The notes: generated by a model from the sequence alone, not told the origin. A stretch of 45,272 nt of DNA from a virus (IMGVR_UViG_3300045120_000422:1-45272), one strand, 5' to 3'; shown: positions 17,379 to 24,795, counted from the stretch's first letter. Numbers and translations: made by a program.

Positions 17379-17409
17379 TTCCGCGCGCTCCTACTGCGCG
17401 CCGCATTAG

Positions 17410-17976
17410 TCATCTACGGGCGTTGGAACCGACGTTCCTTCGCTTGAATTCCGTAATGACTTGATATGCGGCGTTCTGCGCAGCTGCGGTCGGATTCTTG
17501 GCAAAGTCTTCGAAGCTCAGCGGCTTGCCGTCCTTGCCGCTGACCGTCGGGAATTCAAATGTGGCGCCGGAGCGCTCCTCGGGAGGCGGACCTGCCTCCG
17601 GATTAACCGAGGGATTCTCGTGCGCGTACAGCACGGCCGCGGCATCGTAGTCCACGCCGCCATAGCGCTGCATGACCTTCTCGATGTCCTTGACCTGGTC
17701 CTCGTTGTAGCGCTCGAAAAGCTTGGTGCGCTGCGCCTGCATCTTCTCCTGCGCCTGCCGGCCGGCAGCGAGGTGCTTCTCCTGCTCGATCTCGCCGCGC
17801 AACTTCTTGATCTCTTCGGCGTGCTCCACGTCCTTGAAGTGCACGGCCCTGTCCGGGAACTTATGCTTCACCAATTTTGCGATGTACGGACGGGTCTGCG
17901 GATCGTGCACCAGCTCAAAATACTGGCGCGACAGGTCCTCCATCTCGACCGGGGTCAACTGCCGACGCGGTGCCAT
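17410..17976 (-). CDS. Putative scaffolding protein, 188 aa
   Basis: ATG 17976 shares one base with the stop before it (TAATG). Residues 60-110 are highly charged and helical (EEIKKLRGEIEQEKHLAAGRQ... coiled coil); the protein is acidic in the middle and has a basic helical tail ending in AAAQNAAYQVITEFKRRNVG. Size, helical content, basic C-terminus and position directly before the capsid gene fit a scaffolding protein whose C-terminal helix contacts coat protein, as known for P22. The same C-terminal peptide occurs at the start of a later Cys-rich protein. Confidence 0.7.
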   Translation of the reverse strand: MAPRRQLTPVEMEDLSRQYFELVHDPQTRPYIAKLVKHKFPDRAVHFKDVEHAEEIKKLRGEIEQEKHLAAGRQAQEKMQAQRTKLFERYNEDQVKDIEKVMQRYGGVDYDAAAVLYAHENPSVNPEAGPPPEERSGATFEFPTVSGKDGKPLSFEDFAKNPTAAAQNAAYQVITEFKRRNVGSNARR

Positions 17977-18176
17977 TAGATCGGCTTGCCCTTCTTGGAG
18001 GACGGCCCGCCGCTCTCCAGCGTCATCTTGTTGCCCTGAAACTTGCCTTTGGCCGCCGAGGTGAATCCGCCAAATTCGGAAAAGCTGGGCGGGTTGCGAA
18101 ACTGACCATCCTCCATCTTGCGCCTGTCAAGGTTGGCCGTGTCGGTCGGTTTCGGCTTGAGAAAGTCCTGAGACAT
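17976..18176 (-). CDS. Hypothetical small basic protein, 66 aa
   Basis: The start is taken as ATG 18176, which has AAGG 8 bases upstream; GTG codons at 18191 and 18179 are in frame but less well placed. Lys-rich and loop-like, with PPSFSEFGGFTSAAKGKFQGNKM and a basic C-terminus (SSKKGKPI). It lies between a Gly/Pro/Met-rich protein and the scaffold. Role unknown. Confidence 0.65.
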   Translation of the reverse strand: MSQDFLKPKPTDTANLDRRKMEDGQFRNPPSFSEFGGFTSAAKGKFQGNKMTLESGGPSSKKGKPI

Positions 18177-18180
18177 CACT

Positions 18181-18630
18181 TTAACCTTCACTCATAGGCA
18201 TCTGAGGAGGTGGAGGAAGTGGAGCCGAGATTACACCAGGTGGCGGAGCGCCCGCAAGGGGACCGCCGGGCTGCTGCGTTTTTGCCATCTGACGAATCGC
18301 GGCCGGCCCCAAGTCGGCATCTGACGCCTTTCCAAAGAGCGGATTGAGCGACGACAACGCGCGCATGAGGCCCTGAAACTCTTTCGAGCCAGGCTCGTAG
18401 GCCATCATCGACATTTGGAGGGTCCGCATGACGGCCTTCACGTTGGCCATCGCCGCGGCTTTATTGCCAGCCCCGCCTCCGGGGGAAACCATCGGCGAAG
18501 CCCCCGGTCCGCCGGGGCCACCCACTGGCGAGCCAGGCAACTTGGTCTGGGGAGGGCCGCCAACACCGCCGCCACCCATCGGAGGCATTCCGGGGGGAGG
18601 GCCGCCCATTCCGGGCATCATCGGAGGCAT
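18181..18630 (-). CDS. Gly/Pro/Met-rich protein at the head of the capsid operon, 149 aa
   Basis: ATG 18630 has GGAACGAA just upstream and is the first gene after the promoter at 18665-18693. The first 55 residues are Gly, Pro and Met repeats; residues 57-105 form a helical core (KAAAMANVKAVMRTLQMSMMAYEPGSKEFQGLMRALSSLNPLF), and the tail is again Pro-rich. Proteins with this layout are common next to portal and scaffold genes in podoviruses, from memory. It may assist procapsid assembly, but this is inference. Confidence 0.7.
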   Translation of the reverse strand: MPPMMPGMGGPPPGMPPMGGGGVGGPPQTKLPGSPVGGPGGPGASPMVSPGGGAGNKAAAMANVKAVMRTLQMSMMAYEPGSKEFQGLMRALSSLNPLFGKASDADLGPAAIRQMAKTQQPGGPLAGAPPPGVISAPLPPPPQMPMSEG

Positions 18631-18636
18631 TTCGTT

Positions 18637-18665
18637 CCAATAGGTCAGTAATGCTTACCTATTGG
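18637..18665. promoter_or_regulatory. Inverted repeat at the capsid-operon transcription start (operator candidate)
   Basis: Two perfect 9-bp arms, CCAATAGGT and ACCTATTGG, separated by 11 bases, so the half-sites are 20 bp apart (two helical turns). The element begins at the edge of the -10 box and covers the expected start of transcription and the 5' leader of the first capsid-operon gene. It could be an operator for a dimeric repressor or a leader hairpin. Confidence 0.55.
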
Positions 18666-18693
18666 TCATAGGCGCAAAAGATGGCCCGGTCAA
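18665..18693 (-). promoter_or_regulatory. Promoter for the capsid operon
   Basis: On the minus strand, TTGACC (18693-18688), a 17-base spacer, then TATGAC (18670-18665). The start of transcription should lie near 18658, about 28 bases before the ATG at 18630. It lies downstream of the terminator that ends the portal transcript, so it restarts late transcription. Confidence 0.6.
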
Positions 18694-18846
18694 TGGTCCC
18701 AGCAAGCGACCTCCCCCCGAGAGGGTTAGGTGTGCAGTCTGGAGGGGGAGAGCGCGACCGGCTAAATTAGCAATCTTGGCTATTCAGTGAAGGAAGCGCC
18801 CAGGGGCTCTTATCACCAAGCAACGGCCGCTCAGGTAATCAATAAC

Positions 18847-18873
18847 AAAAAAAAGCCCCGGTCAAGCCGGGGC
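18847..18873 (-). terminator. Rho-independent terminator after portal gene
   Basis: On the minus strand a perfect 7-bp GC stem (GCCCCGG / CCGGGGC) with a 5-base loop is followed by eight T residues. It lies about 140 bases after the portal stop. No T run follows it on the plus strand, so it acts leftward only. Confidence 0.9.
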
Positions 18874-18916
18874 AGTTGGGGACTCTGTAAGTCCCTCGGG
18901 AGGTTGGTGAATTGGG

Positions 18917-18964
18917 TTAATGCCGACGACCCCTACGGTGCCGTCTACGTCCACGTCGCGCCAT
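18917..18964 (-). CDS. Arg-rich 15-residue micro-protein
   Basis: Between the portal stop and the terminator, ATG 18964 is preceded by AAGGAG at 6-nt spacing, one of the best ribosome-binding sites here. The predicted product is MARRGRRRHRRGRRH: nine Arg and two His in 15 residues, resembling protamine or the DNA-binding tail of small capsid proteins. If translated it could bind DNA or RNA. No homology can be judged at this length, so coding status is uncertain. Confidence 0.4.
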   Translation of the reverse strand: MARRGRRRHRRGRRH

Positions 18965-19009
18965 TTGAAGCTCCTTTGTGGCAGTTCTTACGCGCAAGCA
19001 GGCCCCAAC

Positions 19010-20731
19010 CTAGCGCTTTTTCGAAGCCCCGGCAAGCTTTTGCGCCAACTCCGGGTGCTCCTTGAGCATCTTCTGCTGCTTGATCCTCGCGGTGCGCTGC
19101 GAATGGATGATGGCATCCCTGTTCGGCGGGTTGAGCATCCGCACCAGCATCTCGTTCTCGATCGCGCCGGCCTTCTTCAGCAAGACGGCGATCTCTCGCG
19201 ACTCGTCGCCGAACAGCGGCGAATGCGAGTGGCCCTCGATCCGCAGCTTCACGTCACTCGCAATCTGCGCGGCCACGAAAGGCTCCGATTTGCCGTCGTC
19301 GGTCGCCTCCGGCGTGATCTCAGAGTCGTCGTTGCGCATCTTGAGCTTCAAGCTCAGGTCGCCGATGCGCACCAGAGACTGCTCCAGCTTCAGCGCCGTT
19401 CGCTTGATTCGTCCGCCGCCGGTTTTTCGCAGCTCTTGGGCGTGCTGTCGAGAACGAACACCCTGCTCGCCGCGTCCAGAAAGAACTTCCGTAAGTCCAG
19501 ACGCTTCCAGAAAGAGGTTGTTGATCTGAGAGAAATCGGCGAAGAGATCCGGCGGCATTTGAGGATGCAATTCCTCGACTTTGGCCTGCGGCATTTGGTC
19601 GAAGAGGTACGTATCTGCTCCGCCAAAGGCTTCCATTTTTTCATCCGTCAACCCCAAGAAACCGCTGCCGATCTTCGGCGGATACGCTTGACGCTCCAGA
19701 ATGTCCGCAATCTGCTCCAGGCGCTCGGTCATCCAGTCCTGCAAGGGGATCAACGTGTCGATGTGAGCCTTGCCCCAGAAGTAGTTGTACTTCGTATAGG
19801 GGCGGATTGGAGTGAAAGGATGGTCCTTCGGCAAGAAGAAGTTGCATTCTGACTTGTACTTGTCGCCGCCCCTGAGCTTGCCAGCCTTCCTCAGCGCATC
19901 GACCGTTTTCTTGGAGTCTCCGATCAGGATATCAGGCTCAACCATGTGGAAAAATCGATAGTCTTGGCAATCGTCGTCCCAGGCCCACAGCTCGTTGAAC
20001 CGCACGACCGGCAAGTTTTCCTTCGGCTGGTAGGTGTCGGTCGGGGTATATGTCGGATTTGACTGCCCAATGATGTTTCCCATCAGGTTCGCGCCGCCGG
20101 TGGCCGAGATGATCATCCGGTTGAGCATCTCAGGGAACGGGCTTATGAACGGTTTGTTCTCGACGGATATTCGTGGAAGGTCACTACCTCGGCCGGCCCG
20201 GATGACGCGCTGGGCAGCGTCGGACCATTCGAGAAAGTAGGTGTGACAGAAGGCTGACTGCGCATCCAAATCGGGTATGCTCTCCCGTAACACACCAAAG
20301 TTGTGCGGCGGGATAAGCTCGGCGGTTTGCGCACCTCTTGCATCGTTCCACCCCTGCTTGTAGATCATCGTATTGTAGGTCAGCGACCACGGTATAGCCT
20401 CGGCGATCAGGTCGCTCAATCCGTCGTCCTGGAAATCGTCGTTCAACTCGTCTTGCAGCGCTATGGCTTGCTTAACGATGGCGTCGTCGGCGTTGCGCTC
20501 GGCAGCGATATTGTAGAAAGCGTGGTCGGGAGCGTACAAGAAAGCGGCGACAAGATCAGTGTGACTCTCCAGCCTGTTGTAGCGGACCATGTCATTGCTG
20601 TCTGTGCCGAATAGGTAATATCGCTCGCGTCGATTGTATAGTTGAGTCCGATCGGCGCGGCTGTCGGTGCACTGGTCAATGATGTACCTGACACGTTTTG
20701 CAAGCCCTTCTTCGTCGGAGGGAAAGATCAT
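19010..20731 (-). CDS. Portal protein, 573 aa
   Basis: ATG 20731 overlaps the preceding stop by 4 bases (ATGA). Length, order (TerL, small genes, portal, scaffold, capsid) and general pattern fit podoviral portals. The N-terminus is helical (EEGLAKRVRYIIDQCTDSRADRTQLYNRRERYYLFG), the centre has mixed beta strands (FRFFHM-like, PDILIGDSKK), then PLQDWMTERLEQIADILERQ and SGLTEVLSGRGEQGVRSRQHAQELRKTGG, which fit the stem and crown helices. The C-terminus is a Lys-rich helix. It would form the dodecameric DNA channel. Confidence 0.87.
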   Translation of the reverse strand: MIFPSDEEGLAKRVRYIIDQCTDSRADRTQLYNRRERYYLFGTDSNDMVRYNRLESHTDLVAAFLYAPDHAFYNIAAERNADDAIVKQAIALQDELNDDFQDDGLSDLIAEAIPWSLTYNTMIYKQGWNDARGAQTAELIPPHNFGVLRESIPDLDAQSAFCHTYFLEWSDAAQRVIRAGRGSDLPRISVENKPFISPFPEMLNRMIISATGGANLMGNIIGQSNPTYTPTDTYQPKENLPVVRFNELWAWDDDCQDYRFFHMVEPDILIGDSKKTVDALRKAGKLRGGDKYKSECNFFLPKDHPFTPIRPYTKYNYFWGKAHIDTLIPLQDWMTERLEQIADILERQAYPPKIGSGFLGLTDEKMEAFGGADTYLFDQMPQAKVEELHPQMPPDLFADFSQINNLFLEASGLTEVLSGRGEQGVRSRQHAQELRKTGGGRIKRTALKLEQSLVRIGDLSLKLKMRNDDSEITPEATDDGKSEPFVAAQIASDVKLRIEGHSHSPLFGDESREIAVLLKKAGAIENEMLVRMLNPPNRDAIIHSQRTARIKQQKMLKEHPELAQKLAGASKKR

Positions 20732-21048
20732 CGCGTCACCATCACCAGATGTCCGGCCTCAAGCCGCCGCTGCCCGCGCTGGAGCTTAGCTCGCCATTTC
20801 CCCATATCAAGATTTCCGGCGCCGAACCTTCGGCGCGCGAAACGACGGGCCTGCTTTGCCGATTTGAACGAGTTGGGAATCCAACTTTGGTCAAAGACAT
20901 ATTGCTCATCAAGAAGGCGCCTAAACCGCTTCCTGTGTTGCCTGGCGGAAAGCCATATCTGACCGGGCGGCAATAGCGCTCGATTCGTCGTGCCGATTAG
21001 CTCGGCGGGATAGTAGCGATCTCCGTGATGGATGATGATGGCAATCAT
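20728..21048 (-). CDS. Hypothetical basic protein, 106 aa
   Basis: Four-base overlaps at both ends (ATGA with the gene before and with the portal start). Basic, with SARQHRKRFRRLLDEQ and KSAKQARRFARRRFG, so nucleic-acid binding is possible. No family recognised. It lies between zinc-ribbon proteins and the portal. Confidence 0.65.
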   Translation of the reverse strand: MIAIIIHHGDRYYPAELIGTTNRALLPPGQIWLSARQHRKRFRRLLDEQYVFDQSWIPNSFKSAKQARRFARRRFGAGNLDMGKWRAKLQRGQRRLEAGHLVMVTR

Positions 21049-21506
21049 CTTCGTGTCGTCGGCACGTGACGCCCGTGTATTTCAGTGTGAGCCTGCGGGC
21101 CGGGAACCGTGCCCGAGGGGCTCAATCTGCGATCGGTCGCCACCTTGCCGCGGAGGTCCACGGAGGCGGCGGACACCTCGCAGGTCGCTCCCTGAGAGGA
21201 CACTGCCGCGCCGAATCCAGGCGCGAAATGCTTCACCGGCATGTCCGGCTGCCTCACCGGAAACTTCGGCATCGCCCGATTCGTCCTCGACGGGGATGGG
21301 GTGTTGATGTCCGCCATGCCATAGTCGCTGGCAAGAGAGCGGACCGTCGCATCCACAGCCGCTGCTTTCGTTCCGATGTGGCCCCCGCCAGGAATCCATT
21401 GGACCCTCGCGCAGCCGCAATGAAGGCAATCAGGGTTGGCTTTCTCAAAACTGTCGAAAGTCTTCCCGCATCTTCGGTTGAGACAACGCCACGTCCTTAG
21501 GATCAA
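21045..21506 (-). CDS. Zinc-ribbon protein, about 153 aa
   Basis: Residues near the N-terminus read WRCLNRRCGKTFDSFEKANPDCLHCGC: two Cys pairs about 20 residues apart, a zinc ribbon resembling FmdB-type regulatory domains, followed by VQWIPGGGHIGTKAAAVDATVRSLA. The start is uncertain: I chose TTG 21506 (GGAG 8 bases upstream), which overlaps the previous gene by 62 bases. The C-terminus is Pro/Arg-rich and probably unstructured. Similar ribbon proteins with a GGGHIG tail occur between terminase and portal in other phages, from memory. Confidence 0.65.
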   Translation of the reverse strand: MILRTWRCLNRRCGKTFDSFEKANPDCLHCGCARVQWIPGGGHIGTKAAAVDATVRSLASDYGMADINTPSPSRTNRAMPKFPVRQPDMPVKHFAPGFGAAVSSQGATCEVSAASVDLRGKVATDRRLSPSGTVPGPQAHTEIHGRHVPTTRR

Positions 21507-22035
21507 GCTTGCGCGCTCCAATTGCGGCGAGGTTGCCGTCCGGCCAGCACTGCTTGCAAGCGTAATGGATCGCGCGATTAACCTCAACCGGCATCCACTT
21601 GTCCCCCTGGCAGGTCCGGCACGGCGCCCACTCCCGATAGTCCTCGGCCCTATGCAGCCGATCCTGCGGAGGCGGGCGCCGAGACGGCGGCTCTATGTAC
21701 TCGACTTCCCAACTGGACCCAAGACCGCGGCCCCACTTCTTGTGAATTTTGAGACGGCCAGCCTCAATCAGCTCTATCACATGCGATAATCTGTCCCTCG
21801 TGGTGTTGCCCATGACCCCGCATTGCGCATGGCGAGCCTCATACCACTCGACGCCGGCCAGCGCCGCCAGGCTTTTCAGTGGCACAGTGCTGTAACCGTG
21901 CCTCGTCTCCGTCTTGTACGCCACCGGCTTGGCCTTGCGCCGCCGCAGCGACGCCTCGCTCGGCTTATAGGCCCACTCAGGGTCGTACCGGTAGCGGCGA
22001 AGCGCCTGCGTCACTTGCCATTTGGAGAGGGGCAT
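21445..22035 (-). CDS. Putative DNA-binding protein with Cys4 zinc motif, 196 aa
   Basis: ATG 22035 lies 25 bases inside the preceding gene. The middle (VIELIEAGRLKIHKKWGRGLGSSWEVEYIEPPS) looks like a winged helix, and residues about 146-167 contain CRTC...YACKQC, a four-Cys zinc site. No catalytic residues. It is the second gene after TerL. A missing small terminase could hide here or in its neighbours, but there is no direct evidence. Confidence 0.65.
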   Translation of the reverse strand: MPLSKWQVTQALRRYRYDPEWAYKPSEASLRRRKAKPVAYKTETRHGYSTVPLKSLAALAGVEWYEARHAQCGVMGNTTRDRLSHVIELIEAGRLKIHKKWGRGLGSSWEVEYIEPPSRRPPPQDRLHRAEDYREWAPCRTCQGDKWMPVEVNRAIHYACKQCWPDGNLAAIGARKLDPKDVALSQPKMREDFRQF

Positions 22036-22418
22036 GGCGATTCCACGATCGGGTAGCCTGGCTCGCTCAGCAATCCCGAAAGACGTGGCTCTTTCACCAG
22101 GATTGCCATTTCCAGGGCGTCAGCCATCTCGGTCAGCACTACCTTGACGGTCGGATCACTCGGCCAAGTGGCCAGCTCGCGCGCCATCGCGATCAGGTCC
22201 GCGTGGCTACGTCTGCCCATGGGAGGCTCCGGCAGTTGCATCCAGTGTGTGACTTCACCTGGATAAGCAAAGTCACCGTCCGGCCATTCTTGCCAATTAT
22301 TAAACTCGCAATGCCACGTCGCAATGACCGGCTGTCCCTGAGGTCTTCTCGAAGGGCCCCAACCAACAAGAATCCGACTACCGTCTCGTGGTGCCGTCTC
22401 GATCGGTTGCCACAGCAT
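22011..22418 (-). CDS. DUF551-like small protein, 135 aa
   Basis: ATG 22418 overlaps the terminase stop by one base (TAATG). The N-terminus (MLWQPIETAPRDGSRILVGW) carries the WxPIxTAPxDGxxIL pattern of DUF551-type proteins, common in phages and without known function. A second protein with the same pattern is encoded at 37564-37806. Codons 20-30 contain one copy of the dispersed DNA repeat, read here as PSRRPQGQ. Confidence 0.75.
   Translation of the reverse strand: MLWQPIETAPRDGSRILVGWGPSRRPQGQPVIATWHCEFNNWQEWPDGDFAYPGEVTHWMQLPEPPMGRRSHADLIAMARELATWPSDPTVKVVLTEMADALEMAILVKEPRLSGLLSEPGYPIVESPCPSPNGK
22336..22356 (-). repeat. Dispersed repeat, copy inside DUF551-like gene
   Basis: 21 bases identical to those at 13088-13108. 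On the minus strand it begins CCCTTCGAGAAG and ends CTCAGGG. Related copies occur at 24775, 25258 and 25426 on the plus strand with CAAG in place of GAAG. Confidence 0.8.
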
Positions 22419-24280
22419 TATCGTCGCCCTGTCGGTTGCATTGCGATATTCGCGCGCTTCAGATAGTCCAGGATCAGCCGATCGACCGGCTGCTCGCCGC
22501 CGGCCGCCTCGATCTGCACAGTCCTCGCCCGCGTCATCGACTTCGCCATCAGGATCGGCTTGAGCCACCGCCGCCACGCCTCATGAGCCAGCGCCGCGGC
22601 AATCACCCGATCGTCCTTCCAGGCCCCTTCCGCGGCTATGCTGCCCTCGTCATTGATAATCCGCCGCATTTCCTCCAGCAATGGCACCGACCGCGGGATC
22701 ATCCGGGACAACTCAAACGAATCCTTGAAATGCGCCATCAAGGTGCGCTTGCGCTCGTCGCTCATCTTCCAGTGAAAGGCAAAATCGCCGCTCGAAAGCG
22801 CATCCGGCTTCGAGTAGAAGAAATGCCTCATGTTGCGGAAGACATTCCGCAGGTCAGGCTCGTCGCTCTCCGGCCGCAACTCCCGCACGTAAGTCTGCAA
22901 CTGCATCAGCTCTTGCCAGACGGCGGTTCCGGGTCCGGTGATCTCGATAATGACTCGGCAGTCCACTGTCCCGTAGAATCCCGCCAGGTGAGCAAGCACC
23001 CAGGCGCATTGATATGTTGAGACCTGTGATGTACAAAATTCTGCAACTTGAACGACGCACTCTGCAAAGCATCGCCAAACGCTAATAACTGTTCGATCAG
23101 CCGTGTCACTGGAACCGAACGCGGGATCACAACCGATAGCGTAATATCCAAACCGGCTGGCGTGCTCCCAGATTCTAAGCTCTGCTCGATGATCCTTGAA
23201 TCCTTGAACACTGGTTTCCTCCCATCGTCTGCCAAGCTTATAGCGATATCCCTGGAAAGGCTGCCGTCGAGCATCCTTGATGCCGGCCGTAAGACTCTCC
23301 GCCGTGAAATACTTGCTCCCCGTGGCCTGGAACGCATCCTCGTCCGTCCATGGGAATTCCTGGTCCATCAACTGTTGGTCGTCACCAAATTCCTCACGCC
23401 GCTTCCACCGGTACCAGGCCACCTGCTGCTGCGAGATCACCACTCCATACCGATCCTTGACCGCGCGAATCCGCTGCTTCTCCAGAACTGACAGCGGCGA
23501 CCCATCCATGAACGTATGGAAGTCGGGATGTCCGACAGGGAACTGATATCTCTCGTCCCTCCACCAGCCTATGAAGATCGATTTGACGACTTGGCTCGTT
23601 TTCGCGTCCTCATACGTAACCTCGAAATGGTTGAACCCGTTTGCGGTCGACTCGTAGATTTGGAGCCGGTGCTCGTACATGGAGGATGTTGCCGCTTTGA
23701 ACGCACGTATATCGTCTTCATTTCCGTAGAAGGCGACCTCGGTGGCATGGACGTAATTTGCCGCACCAGATCGGCCAAGGCCACCCTTACGGTTTTCCTG
23801 AATGCCCGCAATAAGGTAGCGAAATCTCGATCCATTCGAGAAAGACAGGAGATTTCGATTATGTCGAAGCTTTCCCGGCTTGAACTTGAGCTTCCGGCCG
23901 CCGATGAAGACCTTGGAAGGGATTTCATCGTAGAAGACCTCGATCGCTTGCCTCCAATCATCGCGCGCTTCCTCCTTGTGAAGAATGAACACACCCAATA
24001 GTCCCGGATACTCAAATGCCCAAAAGAGGTCGAGCGCCAGGCAGAACGTCGTAGACCCAACTTGACGCGACTTGAGCACGACGAACGTCGTAATGCCGCG
24101 CTCCAGCCCCTCGATCAGCTCGTCCATGAAGTAGCGCTGGCCGCCGAGCAGGTTGAACGGAACCATCCCGAAGTCCTTAGATTGAACCTTCAATCTGGAC
24201 AGGAACATCAGGAACCGCTCACGCGGAAACGGCGCCGCCTTGGAATAGGTTGGGAGAACAAACTGCTCGTTAGCAGTCAT
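22418..24280 (-). CDS. terL: Terminase large subunit, 620 aa
   Basis: ATG 24280 has AAGGA at good spacing. ATPase part: FVVLKSRQVGSTTFC (about 66-80) is the Walker A variant, YVHATEVAFYG (176-186) has Walker B with its catalytic Glu, and YESTANG (209-215) is the coupling motif. Nuclease part: AIGCDPAFGSSD (Asp385), VIIEITG (Glu446) and KDDRVIAAALA (Asp556/557) are the three acidic clusters of the RNaseH-like headful/cos nuclease. This motor cuts and pumps concatemeric DNA into the procapsid. The leader carries a candidate promoter at 24402-24430. No small subunit is identifiable next to it. Confidence 0.97.
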   Translation of the reverse strand: MTANEQFVLPTYSKAAPFPRERFLMFLSRLKVQSKDFGMVPFNLLGGQRYFMDELIEGLERGITTFVVLKSRQVGSTTFCLALDLFWAFEYPGLLGVFILHKEEARDDWRQAIEVFYDEIPSKVFIGGRKLKFKPGKLRHNRNLLSFSNGSRFRYLIAGIQENRKGGLGRSGAANYVHATEVAFYGNEDDIRAFKAATSSMYEHRLQIYESTANGFNHFEVTYEDAKTSQVVKSIFIGWWRDERYQFPVGHPDFHTFMDGSPLSVLEKQRIRAVKDRYGVVISQQQVAWYRWKRREEFGDDQQLMDQEFPWTDEDAFQATGSKYFTAESLTAGIKDARRQPFQGYRYKLGRRWEETSVQGFKDHRAELRIWEHASRFGYYAIGCDPAFGSSDTADRTVISVWRCFAECVVQVAEFCTSQVSTYQCAWVLAHLAGFYGTVDCRVIIEITGPGTAVWQELMQLQTYVRELRPESDEPDLRNVFRNMRHFFYSKPDALSSGDFAFHWKMSDERKRTLMAHFKDSFELSRMIPRSVPLLEEMRRIINDEGSIAAEGAWKDDRVIAAALAHEAWRRWLKPILMAKSMTRARTVQIEAAGGEQPVDRLILDYLKRANIAMQPTGRR

Positions 24281-24401
24281 AGGGGATTCCTTCGAGGAAG
24301 TGGCAGGTCTAGGTCACCATTTATTCCCCGGCAGGGGCGACTCCACGGGCGCCGGGCCAGATGTCCCCATGTCAACCTGCCTGGAGGACCAACGGACGGG
24401 C

Positions 24402-24430
24402 GTCATGCACCTCTTGACTTGGGATGTCAA
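24402..24430 (-). promoter_or_regulatory. Leftward late promoter candidate for terL
   Basis: On the minus strand TTGACA (24430-24425), 17 bases, CATGAC (24407-24402). Its -35 area (GCTTGACATCCCA) is identical over 13 bases to that of the early promoter at 26262-26290. The leader to the TerL ATG would be about 115 bases. Confidence 0.5.
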
Positions 24431-24431
24431 G
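24413..24431. promoter_or_regulatory. Palindrome over two nested -35 boxes (operator candidate)
   Basis: CTTGAC and GTCAAG arms, 7 bases apart. The left arm contains the -35 of the rightward promoter and the right arm the -35 of the leftward promoter, so a protein bound here would block both. The adjacent XRE repressor-like protein is the obvious candidate ligand, by inference. Confidence 0.5.
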
Positions 24432-24442
24432 CAGGCTAGCAT
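24414..24442 (+). promoter_or_regulatory. Rightward promoter for the XRE regulator
   Basis: TTGACT (24414-24419), 17 bases, TAGCAT (24437-24442). Transcription would begin near 24449, leaving a 100-base leader before the ATG at 24548. The leader includes a perfect 12-bp palindrome CCGGTGCACCGG (24462-24473) and a small CCGGG/CCCGG hairpin. Confidence 0.55.
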
Positions 24443-24461
24443 CCAACTTGTGCTGTTAGCG

Positions 24462-24473
24462 CCGGTGCACCGG
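24462..24473. promoter_or_regulatory. 12-bp palindrome in the XRE leader
   Basis: CCGGTGCACCGG, perfectly symmetrical, about 13 bases downstream of the predicted transcription start of the XRE gene. Position suits a repressor site that blocks elongation or clearance. No second copy was noticed. Confidence 0.35.
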
Positions 24474-24547
24474 GAACCGCTGGCACACGCTAGGGGCAAG
24501 CGATAGCCGGGGTTGAAATCCCGGCAGCCACCAACCAGCCAAAGCAT

Positions 24548-24766
24548 ATGGTTCGAGAAAACCTCACCACCATCGGAACCATCATCGGCCGCGCCCGCAA
24601 GCAGCGCAAATGGTCGCTCCGCGAACTCGAAAGACGCAGCGGCGTCCATAACTCAATCATCTGTCAAATAGAGAACGGCCACATCAAAGACCCCAGCTTC
24701 CGCAAGGTCGTCAGGCTGGCCAGGGCGCTCGACCTCCGCCTCTATCCCCTCGCGGATGAAATGTGA
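24548..24766 (+). CDS. XRE-family helix-turn-helix regulator, 72 aa
   Basis: Compact lambda-repressor/Cro-type domain: RKQRKWSLRELERRSGVHNSIICQIENG (about residues 17-44) gives the classic helix-turn-helix with the IxxIENG end, and the five-helix domain fills the whole protein, with no cleavage or dimerisation domain. No clear Shine-Dalgarno sequence precedes the ATG. It is transcribed away from terL from nested divergent promoters, so it probably represses its own promoter and the late one. With no integrase in the genome it is better seen as a timing switch than as a lysogeny repressor. Confidence 0.88.
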   Translation: MVRENLTTIGTIIGRARKQRKWSLRELERRSGVHNSIICQIENGHIKDPSFRKVVRLARALDLRLYPLADEM

Positions 24767-24774
24767 GCCATTAC

Positions 24775-24795
24775 CCCTTCGACAAGTGCTCAGGA
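24775..24795 (+). repeat. Dispersed repeat, intergenic copy
   Basis: Begins CCCTTCGACAAG and continues TGCTCAGGA, just after the XRE stop. Matches the family found at 13088, 22336, 25258 and 25426. Confidence 0.7.

Noticed and set aside
24347-24375. TTGACA on the minus strand 90 bases before terL
   Set aside because: The base positions for a -10 box at 17-base spacing read GCGCCC, which cannot serve; the pair at 24402-24430 is preferred.
24500-24540. tRNA-like segment (GGTTGAAATCC followed by ACCACCA-like bases)
   Set aside because: The T-arm does not pair correctly (an extra G) and no matching acceptor strand or anticodon arm exists in the 70 bases upstream.
24548-24766. XRE gene as evidence of lysogeny
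   Set aside because: There is no integrase, excisionase, partition gene or recognisable attachment site in the full circle, and strictly lytic phages also carry such regulators.
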